From Kryptolebias marmoratus (taxonomy: Eukaryota; Chordata; Actinopteri; Cyprinodontiformes; Rivulidae), in assembly GCF_001649575.2 (NCBI RefSeq), contig NC_051444.1, positions 27,026,251-27,090,250 on the forward strand: 64,000 nt of DNA. The letters are read 5' to 3'. The notes beneath the pieces were generated by a model. It did no database searches and had not been told where the DNA came from. It was given only the letters and a program-made list of their open reading frames with translations. Of this stretch, positions 35,517-45,509 are shown in pieces. The first letter of the stretch is position 1. The number at the start of each line of letters is the position of its first letter. Made by a program: the position numbers and the translations under genes.

Positions 35517-36634
35517 TGTTAAGTTAACTTGAGACCCAGTGCCACTACCAGTCATTTCTTTCCTCTCTCCTTTCTCTAATCCGTCATATCTCCATCTCTC
35601 TCTCTCTCAACTTGACCCATTTTCAATGTGACCACCAGATGGTGCTAAATCTAGACAAGGCCAGGTAAATGCTCCACCTCCACCTGTACTAATGACACAG
35701 GTGTGGAGTCAAACAAACAACCAGCAGGATAGAATGGACACAGACAGGCCACTGGTGAGTCAAATCTGTTAAAAAAGAATGTTAAAAGACATAGTTAAGT
35801 GAGTAGTAAAGTAAGTATGTATAAGTTTAGGTTATAGTTAAGCTAAGATACCAAAATTTGGTTTAATTAAAGTGAATTTAAGGAGGAAAGCTGGTCAATC
35901 ATGTTGTCAAAGCAAACAGTGTAGATCATTGAAGTGACACTATAGGATTGTTGTTGAAGTAGTTAAAATATCTCAAGTTTGTTGTTCATTAAAAGATAAA
36001 TTAAAGATGACTTTATCAATGTTAAATACTAATAGTAATTTATCCCTTTTCTAGAATGAATTTTGGTTGAATATTTTCCTAAATCATGTGTTTAAAATAG
36101 TTTAAAAAGTTGTCTGTAATGATGAAATTGAACATTTGTGGGCTTAGATTGACCATGTCAAGCCTTTATACTGAGTAAATTAAAAGATGAAATATATTGG
36201 TTGGTGTATGTTTGGGGATGACTGAGATTTAAAAGCAATTCATTGATTAAAAGTAATTTAATTATGTGAAAAATGTAAAGATAATTATGCTTTAAAAATG
36301 TACATTGATTAGATTATTTAAATGATTTAGGATGTTTAAAAGCACTTAAAATACATTGTTTAGAATATACAATATTTACAGTTACAATGATGCAAGTACA
36401 CAGTACAAAATAGTTAAAAATGTAAAAGACTTAAAGTGAATTAAAAGTGAATATTATTTAACTTTAAATTAGAAATGAAATTGTTTAATTTTTTGTTTCA
36501 ATCTTCAAAGGTTTTTGACCTGTCGCTTCAAAGAAGATAAAAATAAATAAAAAGTTTCAAGCTGAGTCAAGACTTGCGCCTGTTTGTCCTTGGGTTTTCA
36601 AGTTACCTGGATCCTGTGGAGAAATAACTTGACA
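35517..36634 (+). repeat. 3' LTR of the BEL/Pao element
   Basis: Second direct LTR copy, starting directly after a purine-rich stretch and ending ACA before the TACAC duplication. It is near-identical to 28306-29423 apart from four transitions. Confidence 0.96.
36542..36551 (+). promoter_or_regulatory. Poly(A) signal candidate in the 3' LTR
   Basis: Two overlapping AATAAA hexamers about 85 bases before the LTR end (equivalent to 29331-29340 in the 5' LTR). This is a plausible 3' processing signal for the element transcript. The placement is inference; no transcript data. Confidence 0.4.
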
Positions 36635-36639
36635 TACAC
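36635..36639. repeat. Target-site duplication TACAC (right)
   Basis: Five bases immediately after the 3' LTR, identical to 28301-28305. Confidence 0.93.
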
Positions 36640-37774
36640 ATTGTATGTAATTGGTATTACTCTGTAGAAATTTACTTTGTTTTTTTTAAAGGTAAAAAGT
36701 CAGATTTTTATTGACCATGATTGATTTATGACATCAACAAAAGCACAAAACATCCAAGGGGGTGAATATAATTTATAGGGCCTGTATTCTCTTTTTATGC
36801 TAGATTAAAAATATACAACCATTTGCAACACCATGTAAGCCATAGAAGCCTATCAAAATCATAATATGTAGCCACTGTTGCTTTGAAACATCCCTCTGGG
36901 GGAGTATTTATATTGTAGGAATTCAAAAATAGCTTATAGTGGAAAACACAAGCCCTGCTTTCTCTGTCAAATGTATTAAATAATAAATATAACCAAGTTT
37001 GCCTGGATGATTTGAACAAACAAGCAAGAATGATTATGGAAAACTAAGAAGTGCAAAAATCTGTATTTTGCTCAATTTATTGAATTCAGAAGCAGGGGGA
37101 TTCACTGCAACATATATTTTTCTTTTAAGCAAACAGGTAAAGTAAGTTCCGACCCAGGAATGATCCAGGGAGCATCATGTGAAAACTGGTATCTAGCAAA
37201 TATGAGAAGGTGCTGTCCATCCCTCAGCCTTGTACTCCACAAGCCAGATCAAGAGTTCATTGTTGTTGTTTTGGCTTTTTTTTTGTTTGGTTGGTTGGTT
37301 TTCTCCTGGTACACTGCATTTCCTCACCATTCAAATAAATACTCTTATCTGATGGCAAATCACATTTTTAAAAATTCAGAACATTAAGCCCTAAAAATAA
37401 ACAGACACCGATAAATAGTGTTGAAATGTGTTTTGCACTGGCTGCACAGCTCACTGACAAACAGTCAAGACTTTTTGGATCATCTTCCCAAGAATGATAA
37501 ACAAACCACAGAGTCAGTCGCAGTTCTGACAGATAATATTCACTGTGCTTCTTATCAATATGCCATCCCATCTGTTTTCCAGGGCTGTTATTTACAGGTA
37601 TACATGTTGGAATCAGTGGCTGTATATGAGTTTATCAAACTAGATAAATTGCATTTAATGTGAAATTGCAGTGTGACTGCTGAGTGCTGAAAACTTTGCT
37701 GAAACTTGTAGAAGCTGAAACTGAAGTGTTAAAGTTAAAATGATCAGAACAAAGACAGTATGTGTTGGGTATCA

Positions 37775-38040
37775 ATGTTTGCTACTACTACATCATATTT
37801 TAAGTTATAGTCACGTTTGTGTTTTTTAACCTCAGTTAGCTGTGGCAGCCATCTTGAATTGGGTTGACACCAACATGTAATCATTTAAAGATGTATATCC
37901 AATGATTACTTTCTGCATGTTTCATTAAAATTCACCCAGTGGTTCATGAGATATTTTGGTAACAGACAGAGATCTGCACACAGACACACATGGACAAAAA
38001 AAAATTTACCTTTCACCTTTCAGCAGTGGGCAATAATGAC
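37775..38040 (-). repeat. Dispersed repeat family A, inverted copy
   Basis: AGCTGTGGCAGCCATCTTGA, CCAATGATTACTTTCTGCAT, CCCAGTGGTTCATGAGATAT and CAGCAGTGGGCAATAATGAC, in reverse orientation. Confidence 0.65.
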
Positions 38041-38508
38041 ATATCAGTGCCAGTTTTTGCTGTTTAACATGCTAACATGCAGTTTAACTCTGTAACACTT
38101 TGTGTCTTACTCTGATGTTCAACTACCTGCTGGTTTAAAAGAATTCTGCAGCGAGGCAAATATTTGGTGCCACTGATTTCCCCCTAGCTTAACAACATTC
38201 ACAAAGTTTTACAGCCGAGTCGGAACAAAAAAGTCTCTCTTCTCCTCAGCATATTTCATAAAAGAGAATAACCTGTAAGCGCTTATGAAGCGAGGCACAG
38301 GGAAAGAGACAGACCTGTGGAGTGACAAAGGCCAGGCAGATGAACAGAGCAGCTGCAGGAGCCGCCTGAGCATCTGAAGTGTTTGAGGAAAAAGAAATGG
38401 AGAGTCTGGGCTTTGAGTAAGTTCATCACAGAGATTCTGCCACTTGCTGACAATGAAAGCATTCCTGGGACCAAGAAAACTGCTGTTGAGGCAGAAATCA
38501 TCTCTTTT

Positions 38509-38549
38509 TTGTTGTATTCAGCCTAGTGGAGCAGCAATAAACCTCCCTT
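38509..38549 (+). repeat. 41-bp segment duplicated at 40546-40586
   Basis: Matches 40546-40586 with one mismatch (C at 38545, T at 40582). The sequence around it is ordinary intron here, while the second copy interrupts the Tc1 relic. Confidence 0.85.
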
Positions 38550-39197
38550 TACGTTCCCCAGAGCTTTCCACAAGGAGAGAAAAAAAAAATGCTCTTCTGC
38601 TTTTTGCGACAACTTCAGAGTAATGTCTCCATTCAAAAGACATTTCCACTTTGAGGATGAGGAGAGAGGAGGATGAGAGGAGGGAAGAAAGAAGGATATT
38701 ATCATATTGTGGAAACTGAGTTAACAGAGGAGGTGGGAGAGAAGAACGGGTAGGGGTTTGAATGTGCTGAGAGAAAGATGTAGGTAAGTAACAAAAAGAC
38801 AGAGAGGGAATGTATGATTGGATTTAGCTGGGCTGAAGAGCTACAGTGACTGAATGTTAGGCCTGCGCTGTAATGGAAAAGAATGGGCATTGGCAGAGGG
38901 CTCTAATAGGGCCTTCAGAGAGAATTCAGAGGTTCGGAGCAAATCCGTGGTCACAAAGCAGCACAGGTCTGCACCAAGCCAGTCAAGACTCTGTTCATCT
39001 CAGTAAATTTAATTACACCTGAGATATGGCAGCCTGCCTCACACAACAGCTTGTCTTGAAATAACTGATGCCTGCTGCGACTTGGCTGGGTTAGATTTGC
39101 AACTGAACATACAATACCTGACAATGCAGCAGGTTTGAAGAAAAGTGACAGGCCCTGAGACTTTGTAAACGACAGCAGATTTATTATGTTGCATTAA

Positions 39198-39736
39198 AGG
39201 GATAGTCTAGTCATTTTTGAAATGATGTGCAAATAGTTATCAATACTTATATGTCATCAGCCTGGACATTAGTACAGAGAATGGAGAAAGAGGCAAAAGT
39301 TTAGTTTTTTAGTAATTTTTCAGGCTTATAAAACAACTTTTTCAAAACTTACACACCGGTGTTAAAAAAAATTAAAAGCTAAAAAATATCTTTGTTACTA
39401 CAAACATATATATTGAGCATAGATATACTGTATATATGCCATTGTTGCTGAGGCAGCTGAATGTATCAGTGTAGTGTAAAGTGTAGTGATTTAATATTAA
39501 CTAATGTATGGTTTTTCACCACCAATGTCATTTTTGAGAAAGAGTTATATAATATCCTAAAAATCAATAGAAAGCGGCCCTCGTTTATCTAACCATTAAG
39601 CTTAGCCTGGATGAAGACTTTTGCCTTTTTCTCCACACTCCTTGCCCTATGACTGATGTCATGGCTGATAGGGTACTAACTATTGATACCTTCTGTATTT
39701 GACAAAATATCACTTTAAAAATGACTAGACTGTATT
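39198..39736. mobile_element. MITE flanked by TTAA (piggyBac-like candidate)
   Basis: Ends AGTCTAGTCATTTTTGAA and, in reverse complement, AGTCTAGTCATTTTTAAAG are inverted repeats. TTAA lies on both sides (39194-39197 and 39737-39740). A 539-bp body without coding potential. TTAA duplication suggests piggyBac mobilisation, but the outermost bases are degenerate and TTAA is common in this AT-rich DNA. Confidence 0.5.
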
Positions 39737-40545
39737 TTAACAGCTTTAAATGTTAAAACACTCTGTTTCTATTTCATACTAAATATTACAGAGGTCAGTT
39801 CATCCATTGTAGAGAAAAGAAGGAAGAAGATGCTGTTACTCTTATCTCGTCTGGCCATGTTGAGTTTTTTTGTTTCATGGGTTGAGATTTTGAGAATACC
39901 CACATGCTCCACTTCAGCAGCAATGTTTCCTTCCAGAAGCAGAATCCTTGTTACTCTGGGTAACCCATGGATCAAACCGAACAGAGATCTTTATAGCTCC
40001 ACAAATCTTTGTAGACAGGGGGTTATGCTGGACAGAACAAAACTGATTTTGACCAGAACGACAACTGCTCGGCTCGCTTGGCTTTGACAGCAAATAATCA
40101 CTGATTTGTTCTAATCACATAGTTTCAGTAATTCCAAGAAGCTTTTGCCTAAATCAAAATCTTTACAAAGTCACTGAATGAAAGTAAAGTTCTGTGTATA
40201 AACTGGAATAATTTTGCATGACAGTTGAATCATTTTTACTTATCTGCATGAAAGAGGTGGACAAAACCATCTGAGATGTAATATGCTCATGATCATTTCA
40301 GTGTTGTTTTACACCATCTGTGCTTCCTTGTTCTGTATTACTTCATCGCACCAAGTGTCCAACTGTCTCGGGGTGCTTAACCTGCCCAAGCAGCAGACAG
40401 CCACATATACAGTGCTTTGAAAAAATATTCATACTGAATGCACTTTTCCATGTTTTGTCACATTACAAATACAAACTTCAACCTATTTTACACAAAGCAG
40501 TGCAAAATTGGGAATTAGAAGACAAATTATACTGATTTTAAGACA

Positions 40546-40586
40546 TTGTTGTATTCAGCCTAGTGGAGCAGCAATAAACCTTCCTT
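40546..40586 (+). repeat. 41-bp foreign segment inside the Tc1 relic
   Basis: Contains GTATTCAGCCTAGTGGAGCA and GCAATAAACCTTCCTT. The Tc1 words TTGTATTCAGCC appear again right after it (40585-40596), so the insertion lies between two copies of a 12-bp homology. Confidence 0.8.
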
Positions 40587-41168
40587 GTATTCAGCCCTCT
40601 TTACTCTGATACCCCTAACTAGCATCCAGTGCTACCAATTGTTTTTAGAAGTTGCCCAATTAGAATGAATAAAATCTACCTGTGTGTAATTTATTACCAG
40701 TACACTGTTCTGTGAAGGCCTCAGGTTTGTTACAAAACATTAATGATCAAGCATCATCTTGAAGACCAAAGAACATTCCAGATAGGTCAGAGATAAAGTC
40801 GCTGAAAGGTTTTAAGCAGGGTTTTGTTATAAAACCAAATCCCAAGCTTTGAACATCTCAAAGAGCTCTGTTTATCCATTTTATGAAAATAGAAAGAGTA
40901 CAGCACAACTGCAAACCTACCAAGACATGGCCGTCCACCTAAATAGACAAGCTTGGCAGGGAAAGCAATAATCAGAGAAGCAGCCAAGCAGCCCATAGTA
41001 ACTCTGGAGGAGCTGCAGAAATCCACAGCTCAGATGAGAAAATCTGTCAACAGGAGAACTATTGGTTATGTGCTTTACAAATCTGGCCTTTATGGAAGAG
41101 TGGCAAGAAGAATGCCATAAAAAGTACTGTTTTCAGTTTGTCACAAGCCACATAGGGACACAGCAAAC

Positions 41169-41387
41169 ATGTTCAAGAAGGTGCTGTGCTCAGATCAGAC
41201 CAAAACTAAACTTTTTAACCTAAATGCAAAACAATATGTGTGGAAGAAAACCAACACTGCACATCACCCTGAACACAGCACCCTCACTGTGAAACATGGT
41301 GGTGGCAGCACCGTGCTGTGGGGATGCTTTTCTTCAGCAGAGACAGGGAAGCTGGTCAGAGTTGATGGAACAGTGGATGGAGCTTAA
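41169..41387 (+). pseudogene. Tc1 transposase catalytic-region remnant
   Basis: The longest open part (72 codons) of the decayed transposase: [20 protein letters not shown] through [20 protein letters not shown] to a premature TAA. Homology continues beyond the stop (YWTALEENLLEAGKDF, then QWDNNPKH) with further breaks. The first SDQTK Asp and the NNPKH Asp correspond to the first two catalytic acids of a DD34E transposase; the Glu is not recognisable. Confidence 0.8.
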
Positions 41388-42163
41388 TACTGGACAGCCC
41401 TTGAAGAAAACCTTCTAGAGGCTGGAAAAGATTTTAGACTGAGGTGGTGGTTCACCTTCCAGTGGGACAATAACCCAAAACATCCAGCCACAGCTTCAAT
41501 AGAATGGGTAAGCTCAAACTATAGTCCTGTGTTAGAATGGCCTGATCTAAGTTCAGACCTATGTGCAACTATAAATCTATGGTAACACTTCAAAATTGCT
41601 GTTCACAAAGGCTCTCTATCTAATCTGACTGAGCCTGACCTATTTTGCAAACAAGAATGGGCAATAATTTCAGTCTCTAGATGTATAAACCTGGTTGAAA
41701 CAAACCGTAAAAGACTTTCAGCTGAAATTGCAGCGAAAGGTGGCTATACAAAGTATTGACTAAGAGGGGCTTAATACAATGCCAAGCTTTTCAGATTTTT
41801 ATTTGTAAAAAACATCTTGAAAACCATGTAATATTTTCTTCCACTTCACAATTATACCCTACTTTGTGTTGATCTATCGCATAAAATCCCAGTAAGATAC
41901 TTTGAAATTTGAGGTTGTAGCATCACAAAATGTGGAAACATTTTAGGGTATGAATATATTTTCAAGGCATCATGACTGAAAAGACTTATTTTAATCATGT
42001 TATATAGTAAAATAGAAGTTTGCGTTGACATTCTTTTTGGAGAAAATTGGCCCTTTTCACATATTGTTTCATGTTTGTTATTGTGAGCAGGATGTTTTTG
42101 GATTGCAACCTTTAGGCAGTGTCTGTGTAACAACCAGCTAAACACAGCGCACAGACTGTAAAA

Positions 42164-42355
42164 ATGTACCAATCAATTCAAATTGCTGTCTCCCTCCTCT
42201 TCTCTGTTTTCTGGCTGTGTTCACATCTGTGCTATACAGACATTCAGGCTCTCGAGGCAAAACAGCCACTTTCACTAGAAATCTGCCAATGCAGAACATT
42301 TCCATGGGTTTATGTGGAAGTGCATGAAGAGGAAGACAGCTTTATCTCTGCTTAA
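42164..42355 (+). other. Short ORF with a signal-peptide-like start
   Basis: A 63-codon frame. Residues 5-25 are hydrophobic (IQIAVSLLFSVFWLCSHLCY), followed by a polar part with CQC and an acidic end (VHEEEDSF). It looks like a tiny secreted protein, but it lies just downstream of a dead Tc1 in an intron, in plus orientation, with no known homologue recognised. Chance is the simplest reading. Confidence 0.15.
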
Positions 42356-43574
42356 GAACAAAACCATCTACCAATCCAAAAAATAAGACTTTTTCTGTCT
42401 ACGTTTTGGCTTTCTTTTGTGTGATGTTGTTAGTTTGTTAGCTGCTATTTCATCTGACTCTTGATTGTTGAGCAGGTGATAAAATATGCATCCTGCATAT
42501 GTACACATTAACCAAAAATAATAGCATTTTTTTTGTTATAAATGTACTTGCAAATCCCAAACTGTGTCAATATAGTGGTTGTTTGTATTTTAAATCAAAG
42601 GAAAATGGGCAACACAGTCACTCAACAAACATGCAGTAAGATAGCAGCTCCAAAGGACAAACTAATAGTGAGGGAAAAGTGATGAGCAAACACAGAGATA
42701 ATTATTATTTAGAATCTCTTTTTTTAATTACATCAAATTGTATGATTCCAAAAGCTATAAATCAGACAATAGTCAGTACAAAATTTATGTTTGTGCTATT
42801 TTATAGTGCATTTAAACTTATGTGAAACCAGTGTTTGGTTTAAAGAATTCTACTGATGTAGACATAGAAAATTTGTTAAGTAATTTTGGGAATAACACCT
42901 AAAAATATTTCCCCAATAGCAAAACACCTATTCCGATGTAAAACAAGTGTCCTAAATGGCTTTAAAGTCAGTATGTCTGACAACTGGGTGTGTTGGAGTG
43001 GGATTCGGTACCTTTAATATAACATTTGCTTAGTCGAAGCACTCCTCTGAGATACATATGTTGCATGATGCGTGTCATTGTGCCTGAAGGAGGAGAGCAG
43101 CACAGTCAAGTGGCCCCATTTAGCTTTGTCTCTCTGTTGTTTGACCAACCTACTGTGAAACAATTATGCCTGCAGGTTATGTCACAGAGGAAGTGAAAGC
43201 ATGTGGCAAAGTAAGAGGAATAAAGGACTGAACAAAATTCCTGGGGTCACCTTAAAAACACTATCGAGGACAAGACAGTTCTCCTCAGCAGTGGAATGTA
43301 GAGTGGATGTCTTCACTTGCACAGTATAAAGAAAGAAAAAGAATCTTATGGTTCACTGGAAAATGAATGTCTTAAAGAAAATTGATGTTACTGTGTTGTA
43401 AGCACTTGTGTCAAAAATCATTAATTTTTTTTAATGAATTATTTTTATGTCAAAACATTTTAGCATTGCAAATGGTATAATGGGGCATTTACACTGAAGT
43501 CTAGCATAATCTTATAAGAAAATGGGTTACTTTAGGTGCACTTTATTTGACATGCATGGAATCTTTTGAAACAG

Positions 43575-43665
43575 TCACATATAATGTCAAACTGCAAAAT
43601 ATAAGCTATAAGAACAATGGCTATAACTTTGTCATTTCTCAGTTTAAGATGATTTAAGTTTAGTT
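43575..43665 (+). repeat. Dispersed repeat family A, short piece
   Basis: ATGGCTATAACTTTGTCATTTCTCAGTTTAAGA-style sequence matches the end of other copies. Short and tentative. Confidence 0.35.
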
Positions 43666-44930
43666 TAGTTTAAAACTCTGGCATAAAGCAGTCGGCAATA
43701 AGCTGGTTAGATTTATGAATTAGAGACCAACACATGTAGAGCACCATCTCTCAACTACTCATTGCCCTTTCATATAGAAAAATAAATGCCACCAGTGCAT
43801 AGCGGGGAGGGGGAGCAATTTTTTAACTCTCTCTCTCACCCCAAGCTCTATCAATGCATTTAAGTTTAGGAAATCTCTGCAGTAGAGCTGGTTGGTTACT
43901 GAATCTGGTAATGATCTGAATCCTTGCACTGAATCAGAACTCATGAGTCCGAGGTCCTACGTGTCCTTTGGCAGACTGCGAGTTAGCGGACCCACTGGAA
44001 AAACAGCTGAATACCTTGAAATGCTGCAGACTTAGATAAGTTGGATTGCTGAATTGGGTTATTGCTGACTTGGGTTTTAACTTGGGTTAAAAACTGAAAA
44101 TGCTGTGGACTCAGATGAGTCAGGTTGCTGATTCAGGTAAAGACTCACCTGCAAACAGCAAACTCAGTCTGTTCACGGACTCCAGCCAGTAAATCTAAGT
44201 AATAGGTTAAATATTGGAATAAACAAGTGGTTAAACACACTGGTGCCGTTATGTGGCTGATATATCTTGTGCATATGTTATGATGAGGATGACTATATAT
44301 ATAAAAAACACCCAGCTCACCCTGTCTTTTCCACATGGGCAGTTCCACTTCAAGCTCAGGTACTCTACCAGAGGCCTGGCAGCTTCAGGGTTCTGCACAG
44401 TATCTTAGCTGTTCCTAAGGTTGCACTCTTCTGGAATTGGTTAGAGCCACTCCTCCAGTTTAGGAGTCCCAGCACAGATAACTGAGTGCTCTGATGACCA
44501 CTGGCACCACTGAAGCCTTGACTCTCCACAGTTTTTGTATTTCCTCTTTCAGCCCTTGGTACTTCTCAAGCTTCTCATACTCCTTCTTCCTGATGCTCCA
44601 GTCACTTGGGATTGCTACATCTATCACCATTGCCTTCTTCACTAGCTTGATGACCACCATAATGTCCAGTTGGCTAGCTACCTGTTTGTCAGTCTGGATC
44701 TGGAAGTCCCATAGTAACTTGGCTCTGCCATTCTCCACCACCCTTGGTGGAACCTTCCACCTTGACTGTGGTACTTCCAGTCCATACTCAGTACAGATGT
44801 TCCTGTACATTATTATGGTGTTTGCTTTGCTTGCCTGCATCTTATATCCTGCTATTATGTGCTGAACTGTCTCAGGGGCAACTTTGCACACCCTATGTAT
44901 TAGGTCCTGTCTGGTATGGTAGACCCCTTC

Positions 44931-44962
44931 TTAAAAGCAGTGGTGCAGTGGTTACATGACTT
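44931..44962. repeat. 32-bp inverted repeat partner (left)
   Basis: Exact reverse complement of 45472-45503. The shared part is the SINE head plus adjoining bases; the two copies are about 510 bases apart inside the LINE block. Confidence 0.8.
44933..44959 (+). repeat. 27-bp SINE-head insertion with 6-bp duplication
   Basis: AAAAGCAGTGGTGCAGTGGT and the next seven bases interrupt LINE copy 2. They are flanked by CTTCTT on both sides (44927-44932 and 44960-44965). The sequence matches only the A-box end of the SINE-like piece at 45385-45503. Confidence 0.6.
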
Positions 44963-45384
44963 CTTATTGCCCTTGTGTTGAGGGCCTGATTAGCACCTCT
45001 GTGCTGTCCTTCATTGCAGTCAAACCACTAGTAGGATTTGTTGATATCAGTCACCTCCTCAAACTGCTGGTGGTTCAGAGGATTATGTTTCTCCGCTTCC
45101 ACATTGAGCTCCATATTCACTTAGCAGATCATCACTGGGGGGTTTCTTTCTGATGTACTCCAGGATCTTGGTTGTTTCATCCTGTATAGTGGCTCTGATG
45201 CTTACTAGTCCTCTGCCTTCGTCCTTTCTCTTAGTGTACAGTCTCAGGGTGCTGGACTTGGGTTGAAACCTATGTCCTTATTTAGCAAGGCTATTATACT
45301 GATGACTGGCATTTCATGTGTTGATGGCTTGCTCTTGTCATTCAGCTGGCTGTGAGGTTCCAAGGTATTTGTAGCTGTACTGTA

Positions 45385-45503
45385 GGCAATTTCTAGGTCC
45401 TTTGCTCATTATGTAACAAAGGTTGCTCAAATGCTGGCACCAGGATTCAAACCCTGAACATTCGGACTCTTAAGTCATGTAACCACTGCACCACTGCTTT
45501 TAA
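45385..45503 (-). repeat. tRNA-derived SINE fragment, minus strand
   Basis: In reverse complement it starts near AGCAGTGGTGCAGTGGTTA (A-box-like TGGTGCAGTGG) and about 30 bases later has GGGTTTGAATCC (B-box-like). This spacing suits a tRNA-derived pol III promoter. It ends near the 5' edge of LINE copy 2. No full tail was seen. Confidence 0.55.
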
Positions 45504-45509
45504 CTTTGA

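Larger units (their letters stand above)
28306..36634 (+). mobile_element. Complete BEL/Pao LTR retrotransposon
   Basis: An 8,329-bp element with two direct LTRs of 1,118 bp (28306-29423 and 35517-36634) that begin TGTTAAGTTAAC and end AACTTGACA. It is flanked by the 5-bp duplication TACAC (28301-28305 and 36635-36639). The internal region carries a gag-protease frame (29498-31915) and a pol frame (31794-35480). The latter has RT (YVDD), RNase H, an HHCC zinc-binding motif, a DDE integrase core and a DUF5641-like C-terminus, in BEL/Pao order. There is no env-like frame between integrase and the 3' LTR. By eye the LTRs differ at four positions (28371/35582, 28391/35602, 29289/36500, 29368/36579), all transitions and with no net indel, about 0.36%. 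This implies a recent insertion. The element is antisense to nell1 and lies inside an older Tc1-like element. Confidence 0.97.
27703..36784. mobile_element. Degraded Tc1-like non-autonomous element hosting nested insertions
   Basis: The left end (about 27703-27790, TGTGCCTGTGAAAAGTATTC...) and right end (about 36700-36784, reverse complement of a CAGGCCCTATAAATTATATTC... sequence) are imperfect inverted repeats over about 80 bases, sharing TTGGATGTTTT and ATCAAT-ATGGTCA segments. The right flank is TA; the left TA is decayed. Remnant internal sequence lies at 27790-27865, 28206-28305 and 36640-36700. The 28240-28300 part looks like a decayed Tc1 transposase segment in reverse. The host is split by the BEL/Pao element at 28306-36634 and by another repeat at 27866-28205. 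Confidence 0.7.
40410..41972 (+). mobile_element. Decayed Tc1-like DNA transposon with both TIRs
   Basis: The left end starts after TA at 40408-40409 with CAGTGCTTTGAAAAAATATTC. The right end (about 41800-41972), read in reverse complement, matches it over roughly 150 bases (CTTGAAAATATATTCATAC, CCACATTTTGTGATGCTACA, CAACACAAAGTAG). The interior encodes a broken Tc1 transposase in plus orientation: HTH-region relics at 40740-41100, then [20 protein letters not shown] near 41190 and [14 protein letters not shown] near 41300, a TAA at about 41385, and QWDNNPKH (a catalytic Asp region) near 41460-41490. Stops and lost DDE residues mean it cannot make transposase. A 41-bp segment at 40546-40586 does not belong to the family and matches 38509-38549. 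Confidence 0.88.
44290..45385 (-). pseudogene. RLE-type LINE relic, copy 2, 3' part of ORF and 3' end
   Basis: Same family as 13535-14985, inverted. The minus frame at 44460-44891 encodes CKVAPETVQHIIAGYKMQAS, NICTEYGLEVPQSRW, PPRVVENGRAKLLWDFQIQ, then LDIMVVIKLVKKAMVIDVAIP (the endonuclease D...D region, preceding Pro lost), KLEKYQGLKEE and VPVVIRAL. The 3' end runs to about 44290, where AT repeats follow. A 27-bp SINE head is inserted at 44933-44959. The upstream part (about 44966-45385) is a poor match with breaks. It cannot encode an active protein. Confidence 0.75.

Noticed and set aside
29425..35555. Numerous short minus frames under the BEL element
   Set aside because: Shadows of the gag and pol coding sequence; no independent evidence.
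44021..44145. Two-copy imperfect 79-bp tandem (ATGCTGCAGAC / ATGCTGTGGAC)
   Set aside because: Too diverged and only two units; could be an old dispersed-repeat interior.
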